Made by a program: the position numbers and the translations under genes. From Bog-756 sp963699055 (GTDB taxonomy: Bacteria; Actinomycetota; Acidimicrobiia; Acidimicrobiales; RAAP-2), in the NCBI GenBank assembly GCA_963699055.1, contig CAVOTA010000001.1:248001-312000 (forward strand): a stretch of 64,000 nt of DNA, in the 5' to 3' direction. The notes under the pieces are model-generated. The model was not told the DNA's origin. It searched no databases and saw only the letters and a program-made list of their open reading frames with translations. This document shows, piece by piece, positions 33,480 to 43,092 of the stretch; position 1 is the stretch's first letter, and each line of letters starts with the position of its first letter.

Positions 33480-34388
33480 TCAGAACGGCACCGGGCCGGA
33501 ACCGGGTCGCACCTCGGTGTCCCCGACTGCGGGAGGGCGGCGCTGACCACCGCGCTGCGCTGCCGCCCCGGCGACGACGACGAGCAGGATGCCGGTCACC
33601 TGCGTGGCCGACAGCTTCTGGTGGAGTACGAGCAGGCCGAGAACCACACCGATGGCAGGCTCGAGGGCCATGAGGGTGCCGAAGGCCGTCGGCGTCATCC
33701 GCCGCAGCGCGAGGAGCTCGAGCGAGTAGGGCACGACGGGGAGCAGGATGGCCAGCCCGACGCCGGCCAGCACCACGGTGGACGTGAGGTGACCCGCGGC
33801 CTGCGGGATGCCGATGACGGCGGCCGTGCAGGCGGCGACAGGGACGGTCATGGCGAGGCCGCTGAGACCGGAGAACCGGTCGCCGACCCGCTGGGTGAGG
33901 ACGATGTACGTGGCCCACCCGACCGCGGCCAGGACGGCACTGCCCACGCCGACGAGGTCGATGGCGCCGCGCCAGGGCTCGGTGACGAGCACGACCCCGA
34001 CCCCCGCGGCGCCCAGCCAGAGGAGGGCTCTGCGACTGTGGCTGTGCACCGCCGCAACCGTCATCGGACCGAGGAATTCGATGGCGACCGACGTCCCCAG
34101 CGGGATGCGTTCGATCGCCGCCAGGAAGGCGACGGTCTGCAGTCCCGTCGTGACGCCCAGGCCGAGCAGCACCGGGGCGTCACGCCGACGGAGTGAGCGC
34201 AGCGGTGGGCGGGCGATCGCCAGGAAGATGATGGCGCCGGCCGTCAGGCGCAGCCAGGCCGTGCCGCCGGGGCCGATGGTCGAGATCAGGTGCACCGACA
34301 GCGCCGAGCCCAGCTGGACCGAGAACATCGCTCCGACGGCGAGGGTCCATGGTGGCACGGATCCGGTGGTCGGGCGACGCACGCTCAC
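33480..34388 (-). CDS. EamA/DMT-family exporter (RhtA-like)
   Basis: This 302-residue protein has ten hydrophobic helices in two EamA repeats. The RhtA-like signatures include FLAAIERIPLGTSVAIEFLGPM and LLALRRMTPTAFGTLMALEPAIG in the second repeat. RhtA homologues export threonine/homoserine or related compounds; the substrate here is not known. GTG 34386-34388 overlaps the XRE-cupin stop as GTGA, so the two form an operon and the regulator probably controls the exporter. Confidence 0.85.
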   Translation of the reverse strand: MSVRRPTTGSVPPWTLAVGAMFSVQLGSALSVHLISTIGPGGTAWLRLTAGAIIFLAIARPPLRSLRRRDAPVLLGLGVTTGLQTVAFLAAIERIPLGTSVAIEFLGPMTVAAVHSHSRRALLWLGAAGVGVVLVTEPWRGAIDLVGVGSAVLAAVGWATYIVLTQRVGDRFSGLSGLAMTVPVAACTAAVIGIPQAAGHLTSTVVLAGVGLAILLPVVPYSLELLALRRMTPTAFGTLMALEPAIGVVLGLLVLHQKLSATQVTGILLVVVAGAAAQRGGQRRPPAVGDTEVRPGSGPVPF

Positions 34389-35002
34389 GGGCGGATCGCC
34401 GGGGTCGGCGGGCCGCCGCGGGCCGGCGAGGCCGCGCCGGGGTCGACGACCACCAGCGAGAACCTCGATGAGTTCCGGGAACGGTTCGCATAGGTGTGTG
34501 GACGGTCACCGGGATACGACGCCGCGTCACCCGCGGCCAGCGTGATCATCCGGTCGGCGACCTCGACCGCCAGTTCACCCTCGAGCACGTGGACGAGCTC
34601 CCTGGTCCCCGCCGCGTGCGCTTCACTCGCGTGACGATCGCCGGGGCCGAGCACCCAGTCCCAGAGCTCCACCACGTCCGGGGGACCGGCGGCCGTCACC
34701 AGTACGCCGCGACCGCCACCCGTCCCGCTCCACAAGACGGCACCCTCACCGGAACGGGTGACCGTGACCGACCTCGACCCCGGGGCCTCCACCAGGGCCG
34801 GCAACCCGATGCCGAGTGCGTCGCCCAGCCGCAGGAGCGTGCCCACGCTCGGGTTCACGGCTCCCTGTTCGACACTCACCACCATCCGGCGACTCACGCC
34901 CGCCGCCTCTGCCAACTGGTCGAGTGTCCAGTTCCTCGAGCGTCGTTCGGCCCGCACCCGGTCGCCGATCGCCGACGCCAGGCCGGCGGTGATGTCGTCC
35001 AT
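34385..35002 (-). CDS. XRE-cupin transcriptional regulator
   Basis: This 205-residue protein has an N-terminal HTH_3 domain (RNWTLDQLAEAAGVSRRMVVSVEQG, with ARG-rich flanks) and a C-terminal cupin (DRHASEAHAAGTRELVHVLEG and GDRPHTYANRS), the layout of PuuR/SutR-like sensors of small metabolites. ATG 35002 is preceded at six bases by TATCCT, suggesting a leaderless mRNA, and by the TGCAC-N5-GTGCA palindrome that may be its own operator. It is translationally coupled to the downstream exporter. Confidence 0.85.
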   Translation of the reverse strand: MDDITAGLASAIGDRVRAERRSRNWTLDQLAEAAGVSRRMVVSVEQGAVNPSVGTLLRLGDALGIGLPALVEAPGSRSVTVTRSGEGAVLWSGTGGGRGVLVTAAGPPDVVELWDWVLGPGDRHASEAHAAGTRELVHVLEGELAVEVADRMITLAAGDAASYPGDRPHTYANRSRNSSRFSLVVVDPGAASPARGGPPTPAIRP

Positions 35003-35008
35003 CCATGC

Positions 35009-35030
35009 AGGATACTGCACTAATCGTGCA
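35009..35030 (-). promoter_or_regulatory. Leaderless promoter with autoregulatory palindrome
   Basis: On the minus strand the -10 box TATCCT (35009-35014) lies six bases before ATG 35002. Immediately upstream is the perfect inverted repeat TGCAC-TAATC-GTGCA (35016-35030), which would place a dimeric HTH protein over the promoter. Binding by the XRE-cupin product is inferred. Confidence 0.55.
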
Positions 35031-35178
35031 GCATTGGTGGGCCGATCCGCTGCCGGGGCGAGGGACGCTCCGGACAACCTGGGTCGGGCGGGCGCACCTC
35101 GTCGGAGCGGCGTGGGGGCACGGCTCCGGCGCCGACGCGCACGTCACGTGAACGAGGAAGACGACGGAGCACCGGACC

Positions 35179-35184
35179 TACAAT
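35179..35184 (+). promoter_or_regulatory. Leaderless -10 box TACAAT
   Basis: TACAAT lies seven bases before ATG 35192 and no ribosome-binding site is present, so this is probably a leaderless transcript. Confidence 0.6.
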
Positions 35185-35191
35185 CAGAACC

Positions 35192-35467
35192 ATGCTGGTA
35201 ACAGCGACCCCGGAGCTCCGGCAGCACGTCCTCGACAACGGCGGGTCCCTGTTCGTCCACTGCCAACGCCGGGGCGTCCCATTCCTCCACGCCTCGACCA
35301 AGGAGCCGAGATCACTGGCGGGCTACGAGGTGTTCGTGGTCGAGGACATGTTGGTGCTCACCCGCTTCCCGGTCCGCAGGCGACCTGATGAACTGCAGCT
35401 CACTCTCGAGGGCCGCCGGCGGAAGCGCACGGTGGCGTCGTGGGACGGCTGCGCGTATGTGATCTGA
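35192..35467 (+). CDS. Conserved-looking small protein of unknown function
   Basis: This 91-residue protein has even charge distribution and a plausible alpha/beta pattern (LRQHVLDNGGSLFVHCQRRG, YEVFVVEDMLVLTRFPVRRR). It ends with basic RRRKRTVASWDGCAYVI. There is no recognised domain or signal. A canonical leaderless promoter precedes ATG 35192, which supports the gene being real. It stands alone between two divergent units. Confidence 0.6.
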   Translation: MLVTATPELRQHVLDNGGSLFVHCQRRGVPFLHASTKEPRSLAGYEVFVVEDMLVLTRFPVRRRPDELQLTLEGRRRKRTVASWDGCAYVI

Positions 35468-35773
35468 TCCCCGGTTCGGGTCAGGTCGATGTCGATGTCG
35501 ATGTCGATGCCGATGGTGGTGGTCGTGGCGCTGGTGATGGGCGGCCGCGCGTCACCAGGTCTGGGCGGCGACGGTCGACCGACCGGATCGCAGTCGGGCG
35601 CAGGTGGAGAACAGCGCCCGTCGTGGGACAGCCAACGTGGGCGTCCGGGGTCGTGCCGTCGATGATCGAGATCCGGTCCGGGCAGGATCTCGCAGCAATG
35701 GACCTACGGTCACCCGACCAACACCCGGTCCCGCCGCAAGGAAGGAGTGCACCGCGGTCGGGCGACAGGGCTG
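35468..35773. other. Intergenic region with hexanucleotide tandem repeat
   Basis: No gene is supported in these 306 bp between convergent genes. It contains four units of GATGTC/GATGCC at 35488-35511, followed by further GATG-rich sequence. Confidence 0.5.
35488..35511. repeat. Tandem GATGTC repeat, four units
   Basis: Three perfect GATGTC units are followed by GATGCC directly downstream of the 35192-35467 gene. It lies outside any supported coding region and could vary in length between strains. Confidence 0.6.
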
Positions 35774-36175
35774 TCAGGTGATGAGATCCGCCAGTTCCCA
35801 CCGTTTCGGACCGATCCGGAGAATCGAGCGATAGCCCAGGTTCCGGATCTCGAAGTCGATCGTGTCCAGCACGATGGGTCGCTTCCCTCCGGCGCTCACC
35901 TTGGGATCGTTGAGGTGCACGAACCGGACGACCTCGCATCCCTCCGGGGTACGGCCCGAGATCGGGATGTACATCCAGTGCTCCCCCTCGAGGAAGGTGA
36001 GCGCCTCCCGGATGTGGCCGTAGCTCCGCCTGCCGAAGTCCGGGTCCAGGAACTTCTTGGCCTCGCCGACCCGGTTGGCGAACAATGAGACCAGGAAGTG
36101 GTCCACGAACTCCCCAGGACCTTCCGTGCCGCACCAGGTACGCAGTTCGATCTTCGTCGCCTTGCTCAGAGCCAT
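35774..36175 (-). CDS. Small soluble protein of unknown function
   Basis: This 133-residue protein starts at ATG 36173-36175; TACCAT five bases upstream hints at a leaderless mRNA. The sequence is protein-like throughout (WCGTEGPGEFVDHFLVSLFA, EGEHWMYIPISGRTPEGCEV, IDFEIRNLGYRSILRIGPKR). There is no signal peptide, membrane segment or recognised domain. Longer upstream extension is Arg/Gly-rich and noncoding in character. Divergent from the YVTN propeller gene. Confidence 0.6.
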   Translation of the reverse strand: MALSKATKIELRTWCGTEGPGEFVDHFLVSLFANRVGEAKKFLDPDFGRRSYGHIREALTFLEGEHWMYIPISGRTPEGCEVVRFVHLNDPKVSAGGKRPIVLDTIDFEIRNLGYRSILRIGPKRWELADLIT

Positions 36176-36331
36176 GCCCAATGGTAAATCGTGGATCGTC
36201 TCAGGAGTGGTATCACCTCGGGAGCGACATCGGTCACCTCTGCCGACGTGGACCATCTGAGGGACGGCAGCTCTCGAGGAGCCTATGCTCGCTCCACGAC
36301 AACCCTGTCGGCGGAGAAGGGAACGGTCAGC

Positions 36332-37894
36332 ATGCTCACGGATCTTCGAGGTGGCTCTGTGGCGCGACGGACCCTGGCATTGCCACTCGGTGCGCTCGTG
36401 GTGCTCCTGTCGATGGCGACAGCGAGCTCCACCGCCTGGGCAGGCCCACCGGCCCATTTCGCGGGAGACGCACCGGGAGCGGCCACGTGCTCGGTCAAGG
36501 CGACGATCACCTACGCGGCAACGGTTGCCGTCAAAGGCAAGGTCAGCGCCTGTCGGACGCTGAACGGCGGGGGAGCCACCGTGTCGATCACGAGTGGCAC
36601 GCTGAGCGGAACGTTCTCCGAGGTGCCCTACCTCTGTTTCATCGTGTGTGGTGGCTCCGACGCCAGCTCCGCGTTGTCGGTGACGTGGAAGGGGAGTCTC
36701 GGGGCGGTCGGTGCCTATGGCGGCACGGCCCACTTCAGCAGCTCGTCGATCGCCGATGCCGGTTCGACCGCATTCGTGGGTCCATCGGGGGACATCGGGA
36801 TCTACGTGCCCGGAGCCGACAACGAGTCGACGGTCAGCGGCTCCTTCGCCTCAGACGGCTCCTACCTGGACCTCGCCACGACCTACACCCCGGCCCACTT
36901 CGCTGCCGCCCAAGCCAGCCGGGCCGGTATCAAGAAGATCGCAGTGACGGGGACCCTCACCCTCCGAGACATGGTGGCCTACGTGGCGGGCACGTTCGGA
37001 ACCAATCCTGGCGACAACACCGTCACCCCGATCGACACCTCCACCAACACTGCGGGTCCCTCCATTCCCGTGGGCTCCTCGGGCGATCCGTCCGACAGTG
37101 TCGCTGTCACACCCGACGGTGCCACGGCCTATGTGACGAACAGTGCGAACGACACCGTCACGCCAATCGACACCTTCACGGATACGGCAGGACCGGCCAT
37201 CCCCGTCGGAGTCGATCCCGATGCCATCGCCATCGCCCCGAACGGGGCGACGGCCTACGTGGTGAACGCCGGTGGGTCGATCACACCCATCGACACCTCC
37301 ACCAACGCCACAGCGCCACCCATCCCCGTCGAAGGGTTCCCTGAGTCGATTGCCATCACTCCGGACGGTGCCAACCTGTATGTGGGGACCAACACAGGCG
37401 CCACCAACTGGGTGCTGCCGATCTCGACGTCCACCGATGCAACGGGACCTGCCATCCCCGTCGGAGCGGAGCCGGATGACATCGCCATCACCCCGGACGG
37501 TTCCACCGCCTATGTGGTGAACTCCGACGACGGTACGCTCACGCCGATCGATCTCTCCACGGATGCGCCTGGGCCGGCCGTCACCATCACGTGCGGCGGT
37601 TGCTTCCTGAACGACGTCGCCATCGCTCCGAACGGTTCCACGGCCTATGTGACGGACGGCTATTGGGGAACGGTCACGCCGGTCGACACGTCCACGGACG
37701 AGCCAGGGACGGCCTTCTCCACCGCGGGGGGAGCGGACGGTATCGCCATCACCCCGAATGGTGTGACCGCCTATGTGGCGAATGTCGACAATGACACGGT
37801 CACAGTGATCGACCTGGCTACCGGGTCGTCCGGGAAGGTCATCCCCGTGGGCTCACTCGGGGAGAATGATCCCACTGCCGTGGCAATCGGGTAG
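36332..37894 (+). CDS. Secreted YVTN/YncE-type beta-propeller protein
   Basis: This 520-residue protein has a signal peptide (LPLGALVVLLSMATASSTAWA) and an N-terminal beta domain of about 200 residues with two disulfide candidates (AATCSVKAT, YLCFIVCGG). About seven C-terminal blades follow the YncE rule: NTVTPIDTSTNTAGP-x-IPVG then D-x-IAITPDG-x-TAYVVN. YncE-like propellers bind ligands or partners on the cell surface. ATG 36332 follows GAGAAGGGAA. Codon use is slightly less GC3-biased than the polysaccharide genes, which hints at a different history. Confidence 0.8.
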   Translation: MLTDLRGGSVARRTLALPLGALVVLLSMATASSTAWAGPPAHFAGDAPGAATCSVKATITYAATVAVKGKVSACRTLNGGGATVSITSGTLSGTFSEVPYLCFIVCGGSDASSALSVTWKGSLGAVGAYGGTAHFSSSSIADAGSTAFVGPSGDIGIYVPGADNESTVSGSFASDGSYLDLATTYTPAHFAAAQASRAGIKKIAVTGTLTLRDMVAYVAGTFGTNPGDNTVTPIDTSTNTAGPSIPVGSSGDPSDSVAVTPDGATAYVTNSANDTVTPIDTFTDTAGPAIPVGVDPDAIAIAPNGATAYVVNAGGSITPIDTSTNATAPPIPVEGFPESIAITPDGANLYVGTNTGATNWVLPISTSTDATGPAIPVGAEPDDIAITPDGSTAYVVNSDDGTLTPIDLSTDAPGPAVTITCGGCFLNDVAIAPNGSTAYVTDGYWGTVTPVDTSTDEPGTAFSTAGGADGIAITPNGVTAYVANVDNDTVTVIDLATGSSGKVIPVGSLGENDPTAVAIG

Positions 37895-37908
37895 CCGAGC
37901 CACTCGGC
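37894..37908 (+). terminator. Weak hairpin at the YVTN gene stop
   Basis: GCCGAG-CCA-CTCGGC overlaps the last base of the stop codon. A 6-bp stem is short for a terminator, and the assignment is tentative. Confidence 0.3.
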
Positions 37909-38174
37909 ATCTGGACATCGACGGACCAGCGGGAGTCGACCGTGCCGGGTCGTCGGCCCGACGCAGAATTCGCGAACGGCGAAGGGTCCGCTGCCGGTGC
38001 CCGTGGCCAGCGTCAGCTCCCCTGACGACACGAGAAGTCCGGGACCGGATGGACCTGTTGCACGCGGGCTCCCGTCGAGGCGGACGGACTGCCGGCACGG
38101 ATGACCTCGTACGGCGCTGCCTGTCCGTCCGGTCGAGTCGCGAGCCGGGGAAGCACGACACGGACAGCAGTCGT

Positions 38175-39776
38175 TCAGGCAGGAGTCGGTTTGAGATGCC
38201 CTGACGCCTGCTTCGGCATCTTCTGCTTCTGGGGGACCGGGAACGCGCCGTTGTTCGGGTTGAGTTCGAGCACCTGTTCGTTGGAGCATTCGTTGCTGAT
38301 GGGCGGTGCCGACTGGTTGTCGGAGACCGCGGCGATCTTCGGCACCTTGACGTCCGGCTTGTCGAGTGCCGGCAGCGTCGACATCAGGTTGCCGACCGTG
38401 GACTGACGCCACTCCGAGACGTTCGGCACGTCGACGTCGAAGAGTGAGCCGATGAATTGCAGCTGTGACGTGTGGTCGAACACGTCGGAGCAGACCCATC
38501 CCCCGGCGGAGAAGGGGGAGATCACGAGCATCGGGACCCGGACGCCCAGACCGATCGGGCCGGCGACTCCGCCCGACTGCGACAACGTCTGGGATGACTG
38601 GTTCGTCAGGTACTCGCCGCTGGTACCCGCCGGAGCGGTCGGGGGCGGGACGTGGTCGAAGAAGCCGTCGTTCTCGTCGTACATGATGAACAGCACGGTG
38701 CTCGCCCAGATGTCCGGATTCGACGTGAGGGTGTCGAGGATCAGCTGGCTGTACCACTCACCTAGTTGTGCCGGCGCGGGCGGGTGCTCGTCGTAGCTGT
38801 CAGGGGAGATGATCCACGACACCTGGGGCAGCGTCCCGTTGGTGACGTCGGCGGTGAAGTCGTCGATGTCGGGGTTCGTCGCCGTGAGGCCGCCGGTCAC
38901 ATTCGGCCCGTAGTAGCCGAACGCGTTCTGGTACGCCGCCGACGTGGGATCGGCGTTGGCGAACTGGTCGAAGTACAGCAGCATGTTCTTGCTGACGAAG
39001 ATCGAGGATCCGGGCTGGTAGAACGGCCCGTACGGGTTGTAGCACTTCCAGGAGACCCCGGCCTCGGACAGTACGTCCGGCATCGTCTGCCAGGTGCAGG
39101 AACCCTGGAACGGCGGCAGCGTCTCGTTGGTGACGATGACCGGCCCCCCGGCCACCCCGGCCGGGTCGAGCGTCCCCGAAATCGCCATCAGCCGATTCGG
39201 ATGGGTCGGTCCGAGCACGGAACAGAAGTAGTTGTCGCAGACGGTGAACTTCTCGGCGAGCTCGTAGTAGAAGGGGATGTCGGCCTTGGTGAAGTACCCC
39301 ATGGTGTTGGTACCGAGCGCACCCTCGTACTCGCTCGAGGTGTGCGTGGACACGAAGGAATCCATGGCGCCGCCGTCCCACGATGCGTGCTCGGCCGGCC
39401 AGGAGTGTGACAGGTCGTAGGTGCACTCTCCCTGTTCGGTCGCCGTGTCCATGTGGAACGGGAGCAGGACACCGGACGGGGTCATGTCCGACGGCGCGCT
39501 GGGCCAGGCCTGGGTGAAGGCTCCCGCGTTGGTGGAGTCGTCAAAGCCCGCCACACCCTTCATGGTGCCGAAGTAGTGGTCGAACGATCGGTTCTCCTGC
39601 ATGAGGAACACCACGTGCTCGACCTTGCCCGCACCCTTGGGTGTGACCTGCAGGGCACGCCTGACCGAGTCCGCGCCCGATGTCGCGGGTCGCCCGATCG
39701 AGGCGAGCCCGAGGGCAGCCGCCCCCGCCATGCCACCAGCCAGCACTTCTCGTCGACTGAACGTTCGCCTCGTCAT
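38175..39776 (-). CDS. Tat-exported phospholipase C/acid phosphatase-type phosphoesterase
   Basis: This 533-residue protein has a twin-arginine signal (TRRTFSRREVLAGGMAGAAA). The phosphoesterase family (PF04185-type) signature VEHVVFLMQENRSFDHYFGT supplies the metal-binding Glu-Asn, and FIMYDENDGFFDHVPPP carries the second metal site. GPTHPNRLMAISG is also typical. Members hydrolyse phospholipids or phosphomonoesters outside the cytoplasm, often under phosphate limitation; no Pho box was identified. TACAAC six bases before the ATG could be a leaderless -10. Confidence 0.88.
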   Translation of the reverse strand: MTRRTFSRREVLAGGMAGAAALGLASIGRPATSGADSVRRALQVTPKGAGKVEHVVFLMQENRSFDHYFGTMKGVAGFDDSTNAGAFTQAWPSAPSDMTPSGVLLPFHMDTATEQGECTYDLSHSWPAEHASWDGGAMDSFVSTHTSSEYEGALGTNTMGYFTKADIPFYYELAEKFTVCDNYFCSVLGPTHPNRLMAISGTLDPAGVAGGPVIVTNETLPPFQGSCTWQTMPDVLSEAGVSWKCYNPYGPFYQPGSSIFVSKNMLLYFDQFANADPTSAAYQNAFGYYGPNVTGGLTATNPDIDDFTADVTNGTLPQVSWIISPDSYDEHPPAPAQLGEWYSQLILDTLTSNPDIWASTVLFIMYDENDGFFDHVPPPTAPAGTSGEYLTNQSSQTLSQSGGVAGPIGLGVRVPMLVISPFSAGGWVCSDVFDHTSQLQFIGSLFDVDVPNVSEWRQSTVGNLMSTLPALDKPDVKVPKIAAVSDNQSAPPISNECSNEQVLELNPNNGAFPVPQKQKMPKQASGHLKPTPA

Positions 39777-40065
39777 GGACCGGTTGTAACACGGGCGACC
39801 TTCTCATGCCAGCGTGCGCGGGACATCTGCGTGACATCCGGATGACATGCCCGCCGGAGGTACGGCGCGACGGGTGCTGCTGCCAGTGCCCCGGCAAGAC
39901 CGAGGCCCATGTTCACACGGCGAAGAGAATGTTCTCCGCGGTGCGAGTACCTGAGCTGGGGACGACAGTGAGGTTGCTCGAAGGCGGGGGCGACACGTCC
40001 CACTCATCCGATCAGGTTCGCCAGGGCACGTGCTCTGCGGCTCCGCCCGGGGTGGCGGCCCGGAG

Positions 40066-40854
40066 TCAGGCGCCGCCGGTGTCCAGGAGGCCGTCCGGGG
40101 GGACGAAGTCCGGGTCAGGCTCGAAGTACTGACTGACCAACGCTTCCATTCCTGTGGCGTACGCCGACCATTCCTGTTGCTCTCCGTGCGCCCCTGTCTG
40201 ACGGATGACCATCTCCATGTCACGGTCCGCGAGCTGCCGGAGGGCGCATCCTTCGGCGTAGGCGATGGCCGCGGTGGCGAAGTGGTCCATCGACCACGGG
40301 CTTCGGACCCTGAAGCCGAGCAGTCCGACGAGAGCCGTGAAGTTCCGGCTCCAGAACCTGGTGACCGATCGGTACTCGGCGGCGATCGCCGCCTTGATAC
40401 GTGATTGGAGCTCTGGTGTGGCGGTGGAAGAGGCGAGGGCGATGACACCGATCCACAATTGCCAATTCGCCGACTGATCCATGGCGAGGCTGCTCGCGTT
40501 GCCTTCGATCCGACACACCTCACGAAGGGCCACGTCGCGCGATGCCGGCGACGAGAGGTCGCATTCGCGCAACATGTTCACCACGCGCTCGCCGCTCACC
40601 TCGGCCCGGCGCGACTCGTCGCGGGCAATGGTCACCAGGACGTCAGCCTGGAAGTCGGCCTGGTTCTCCCAGATCCGCCCGATCACCGAGGCGTTCGTGA
40701 TGCGCAGGCCCGAGTTCGCCTCCACCCGGTCGAACACCTTCTTGAAGGTGAGATTGCTCGAACCGGTCTCGAGACCTTCGGTTAGCAGGATCGAGCGTCC
40801 TTCTTCGACCAGCGTGCTGCGCAACTCTTCTCGGGTCCGCCTCGTCGACTGCAC
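40066..40854 (-). CDS. TetR-like transcriptional regulator
   Basis: This 262-residue protein has an N-terminal helix typical of TetR (RRTREELRSTLVEEGRSIL). The helix-turn-helix region is atypical: LTFKKVFDRVEANSGLRIT then ASVIGRIWENQADFQADVL in place of the usual TIYYHF. The ligand-binding part is helical. GTG 40852-40854 was chosen because AGGGAGG lies close upstream. It lies near the phosphoesterase gene on the same strand but separated by 289 bp, so shared regulation is uncertain. Confidence 0.65.
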   Translation of the reverse strand: MQSTRRTREELRSTLVEEGRSILLTEGLETGSSNLTFKKVFDRVEANSGLRITNASVIGRIWENQADFQADVLVTIARDESRRAEVSGERVVNMLRECDLSSPASRDVALREVCRIEGNASSLAMDQSANWQLWIGVIALASSTATPELQSRIKAAIAAEYRSVTRFWSRNFTALVGLLGFRVRSPWSMDHFATAAIAYAEGCALRQLADRDMEMVIRQTGAHGEQQEWSAYATGMEALVSQYFEPDPDFVPPDGLLDTGGA

Positions 40855-41425
40855 GGCTGCCTCCCTGGTCCAGATTCCGCTCCGGGTCACTTCGGCGCGG
40901 CCGACGTCGGTGGCGCCGTGACCCATCGGACGTTCCGAGACTAATCCATCCCATGGATCGCGAACCCGCCCACGATCGGGACCGGGAGGCGACCGAAGCT
41001 GATCCACGAAGGTGGGCTCGTCGACCCGTGTCCTGATCGGCCCGGGTGCGTCGAGTGGGCAGCGGAGGTCGACGTGACGCGTGGCCTGCCCCTTGTCGGA
41101 TACGGCATGAGACGCTGTGAGAGGCATCGGTTGACGGTGGGCGGTGCGCGGTTGGCGGTCCTGCAGTACCGAGTGGCGGTTCCGTCGATCGGGGCATCCC
41201 ATCGGCACCGTCATCCTCGATGTCGGTGCGGGGGCGCGGGTGGGCGGGTTAGACCTCGTGGATCCCACAGACGGTGGTCAAGTCAGGTCGGGGACAATCG
41301 GAGCATGATGGCGAGTGGCTCGAGCGCGCCTCACTCCGAGGGGCCTCGGACGGATCCGGCAGACCTACCGCCCGTCCTGGGCGCCGGTGGATGCACCTCA
41401 GCTGGACGTGCCGTGGGGGATCTGG
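40855..41425. other. Intergenic region without supported gene
   Basis: In these 571 bp several open frames cross on both strands, but codon composition is not convincing and none has a good start site. It may contain decayed sequence. No RNA gene or strong hairpin was recognised. Confidence 0.4.
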
Positions 41426-41617
41426 CTACGCGTACTCGACTGCGCTGCCGATGTCGTTGTATTCACCACAGTGGACACAGCGCAATTTCGGTGTCGTGAG
41501 GACGTCATGGATGCCGAGGACCTCCACTGACTGCGGGACGTGCTCATGGGTGAATCCTTGGCCACCGCACTTCCAGCAGTGCTGATTGCCGTGCTTGTCC
41601 AGCACCACGACACGCAT
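41426..41617 (-). CDS. Small zinc-ribbon protein
   Basis: This 63-residue protein starts at ATG 41615-41617, five bases after GGAG. It has two CxxC pairs (NQHCWKCGGQGF and KLRCVHCGEYND) spaced 34 residues apart, a zinc-ribbon arrangement with strand HVPQSVEVLGIHDVLTT between them. There is no further domain, so nucleic-acid or protein contact is possible but not shown. Confidence 0.65.
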   Translation of the reverse strand: MRVVVLDKHGNQHCWKCGGQGFTHEHVPQSVEVLGIHDVLTTPKLRCVHCGEYNDIGSAVEYA

Positions 41618-42014
41618 GACGACTCCAGATTCCCGCCCGCCGGTCTGGCGGGCGCCTGACTGGTCAATCGGCAACTTCGACGCAGGACTTGACGGAATCC
41701 GACTGCCGATCGGGTAGCTGCTCCAGGTGGGCGATGGCGATCTGCGCCCCGACACAGCTCCGCCATCGTCAGGTACCGGCCCGTTCCCGGCATCCGGATG
41801 ACGAGCTCCACCTACAGCCGCTCATGGTGACACTCCCGGCCCGCACCGGCAGGTCGTGCTTGCCCGATCGTCATGTCCCTCGGCACCGAGCGATCGAGGA
41901 CGGCGTGATCCGCCGAGTTCCGGCGACCGGCTCTGACCTGAACGGCGATGATCGACGTCCACCGTGGTGTCCCATCTCCCCGTTCACCGTGCCTCCTCGT
42001 GAGAAACTCCGTGG
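41618..42014. other. Divergent intergenic region
   Basis: No supported gene lies in these 397 bp between the zinc-ribbon gene (minus) and the esterase gene (plus). Overlapping frames on both strands have poor composition. Confidence 0.45.
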
Positions 42015-42947
42015 ATGTTGCCGGAGATCACCGCCGAGGAGCCCAGGTACAGCCGTCGACGACTGCTGGGCTGGGGACTCGGCGGGGCAGCCGTCGTCGT
42101 CGTTGCCGGGGCGACCGGGTTCGAGCTGGTCTCGCATGGGGTGTTGCCGGGGAAGCAGACTCTGGATGAGCTGGACGGCGCCTGTTCGGTCAGCCCACCG
42201 TCGCTCAGCTACTCGGCGCCGGGACCGTCGGACTCGGGGACCTTCTACTCCGAGGCCCGCCGCACCCAGGTCGGCTACACCATTGCCTATCCGCCGGGAC
42301 ACGGACCTGGAGACGCACTGCCACTGGTCGTGATGCTCCACGGCTTCGGGGGCAACCACACGGACGCATTGGCCGGGATGAGCCCTGCCCGGGCGCTCGC
42401 GCTCGGTGTCAACGGTCAGTCGTTGCCACCGATGGCCATGGTCACGGTCGACGGTGGGGGCGGCTACTGGAACCCCCATCCCGGGGATGATCCGATGGCA
42501 ATGATCGTGGATGAGCTGATTCCGATGTGTCAGCAGCGCGAGTTGGGAGCCTCACCGAGGGGGATCGGAGCGATGGGGATCTCCATGGGTGGTTACGGCG
42601 CGATCCTCCTGGCGGAGAAGTACCCGGACCTGATCTCGGCGGTGGCGGCGATCAGTCCGGCGATCTGGACCACCTACGACGAGGCGAAGGGTGCGAATTC
42701 CGGTGCCTACGCGTCACTCGATGCGTTCATGGCGAACGACGCCGTCACGCATGTCGGCGCACTCGCCGGGAAGCCGGTTCGAATCGCATCAGGGATCGAG
42801 GACCCCTTTCATCCTGGGGTGGTGGCACTCGCCGATGCGGCTCCGTCCACGACCACCGTGATCATCTCGGCCGGGTGCCACACGGATCCGTTCTTCGTTT
42901 CGCAAGAGCCGCCGTCGCTTCAGTTCCTCGGGCAGCACCTCGCCTGA
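42015..42947 (+). CDS. Exported esterase (Ag85/esterase-D-like alpha/beta hydrolase)
   Basis: This 310-residue protein has a twin-Arg/TM N-terminus (SRRRLLGWGLGGAAVVVVAG) that could be a Tat signal or an anchor. The alpha/beta-hydrolase features are LPLVVMLHGFGGNH (oxyanion region), nucleophile elbow GISMGGYGA, acid near GIEDPFHPG and base in SAGCHTDPFF. The fold is that of the esterase/mycolyltransferase family. The substrate is unknown; surface location suggests cleavage of acyl esters on envelope polymers (inference). Confidence 0.82.
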   Translation: MLPEITAEEPRYSRRRLLGWGLGGAAVVVVAGATGFELVSHGVLPGKQTLDELDGACSVSPPSLSYSAPGPSDSGTFYSEARRTQVGYTIAYPPGHGPGDALPLVVMLHGFGGNHTDALAGMSPARALALGVNGQSLPPMAMVTVDGGGGYWNPHPGDDPMAMIVDELIPMCQQRELGASPRGIGAMGISMGGYGAILLAEKYPDLISAVAAISPAIWTTYDEAKGANSGAYASLDAFMANDAVTHVGALAGKPVRIASGIEDPFHPGVVALADAAPSTTTVIISAGCHTDPFFVSQEPPSLQFLGQHLA

Positions 42948-43092
42948 CCCTCGACGATGATGAGGTGTCACCAACCGGGCACTTGCACGGGCTGGTGAGG
43001 TTGGCGTGTCGAAAGGGTAGGTTCTGACCCGACGCAAACCCGATGAGTGTCCGACGACACAGTCGTGGGGAGCTTCCGAGAAGGGCGGCGTA

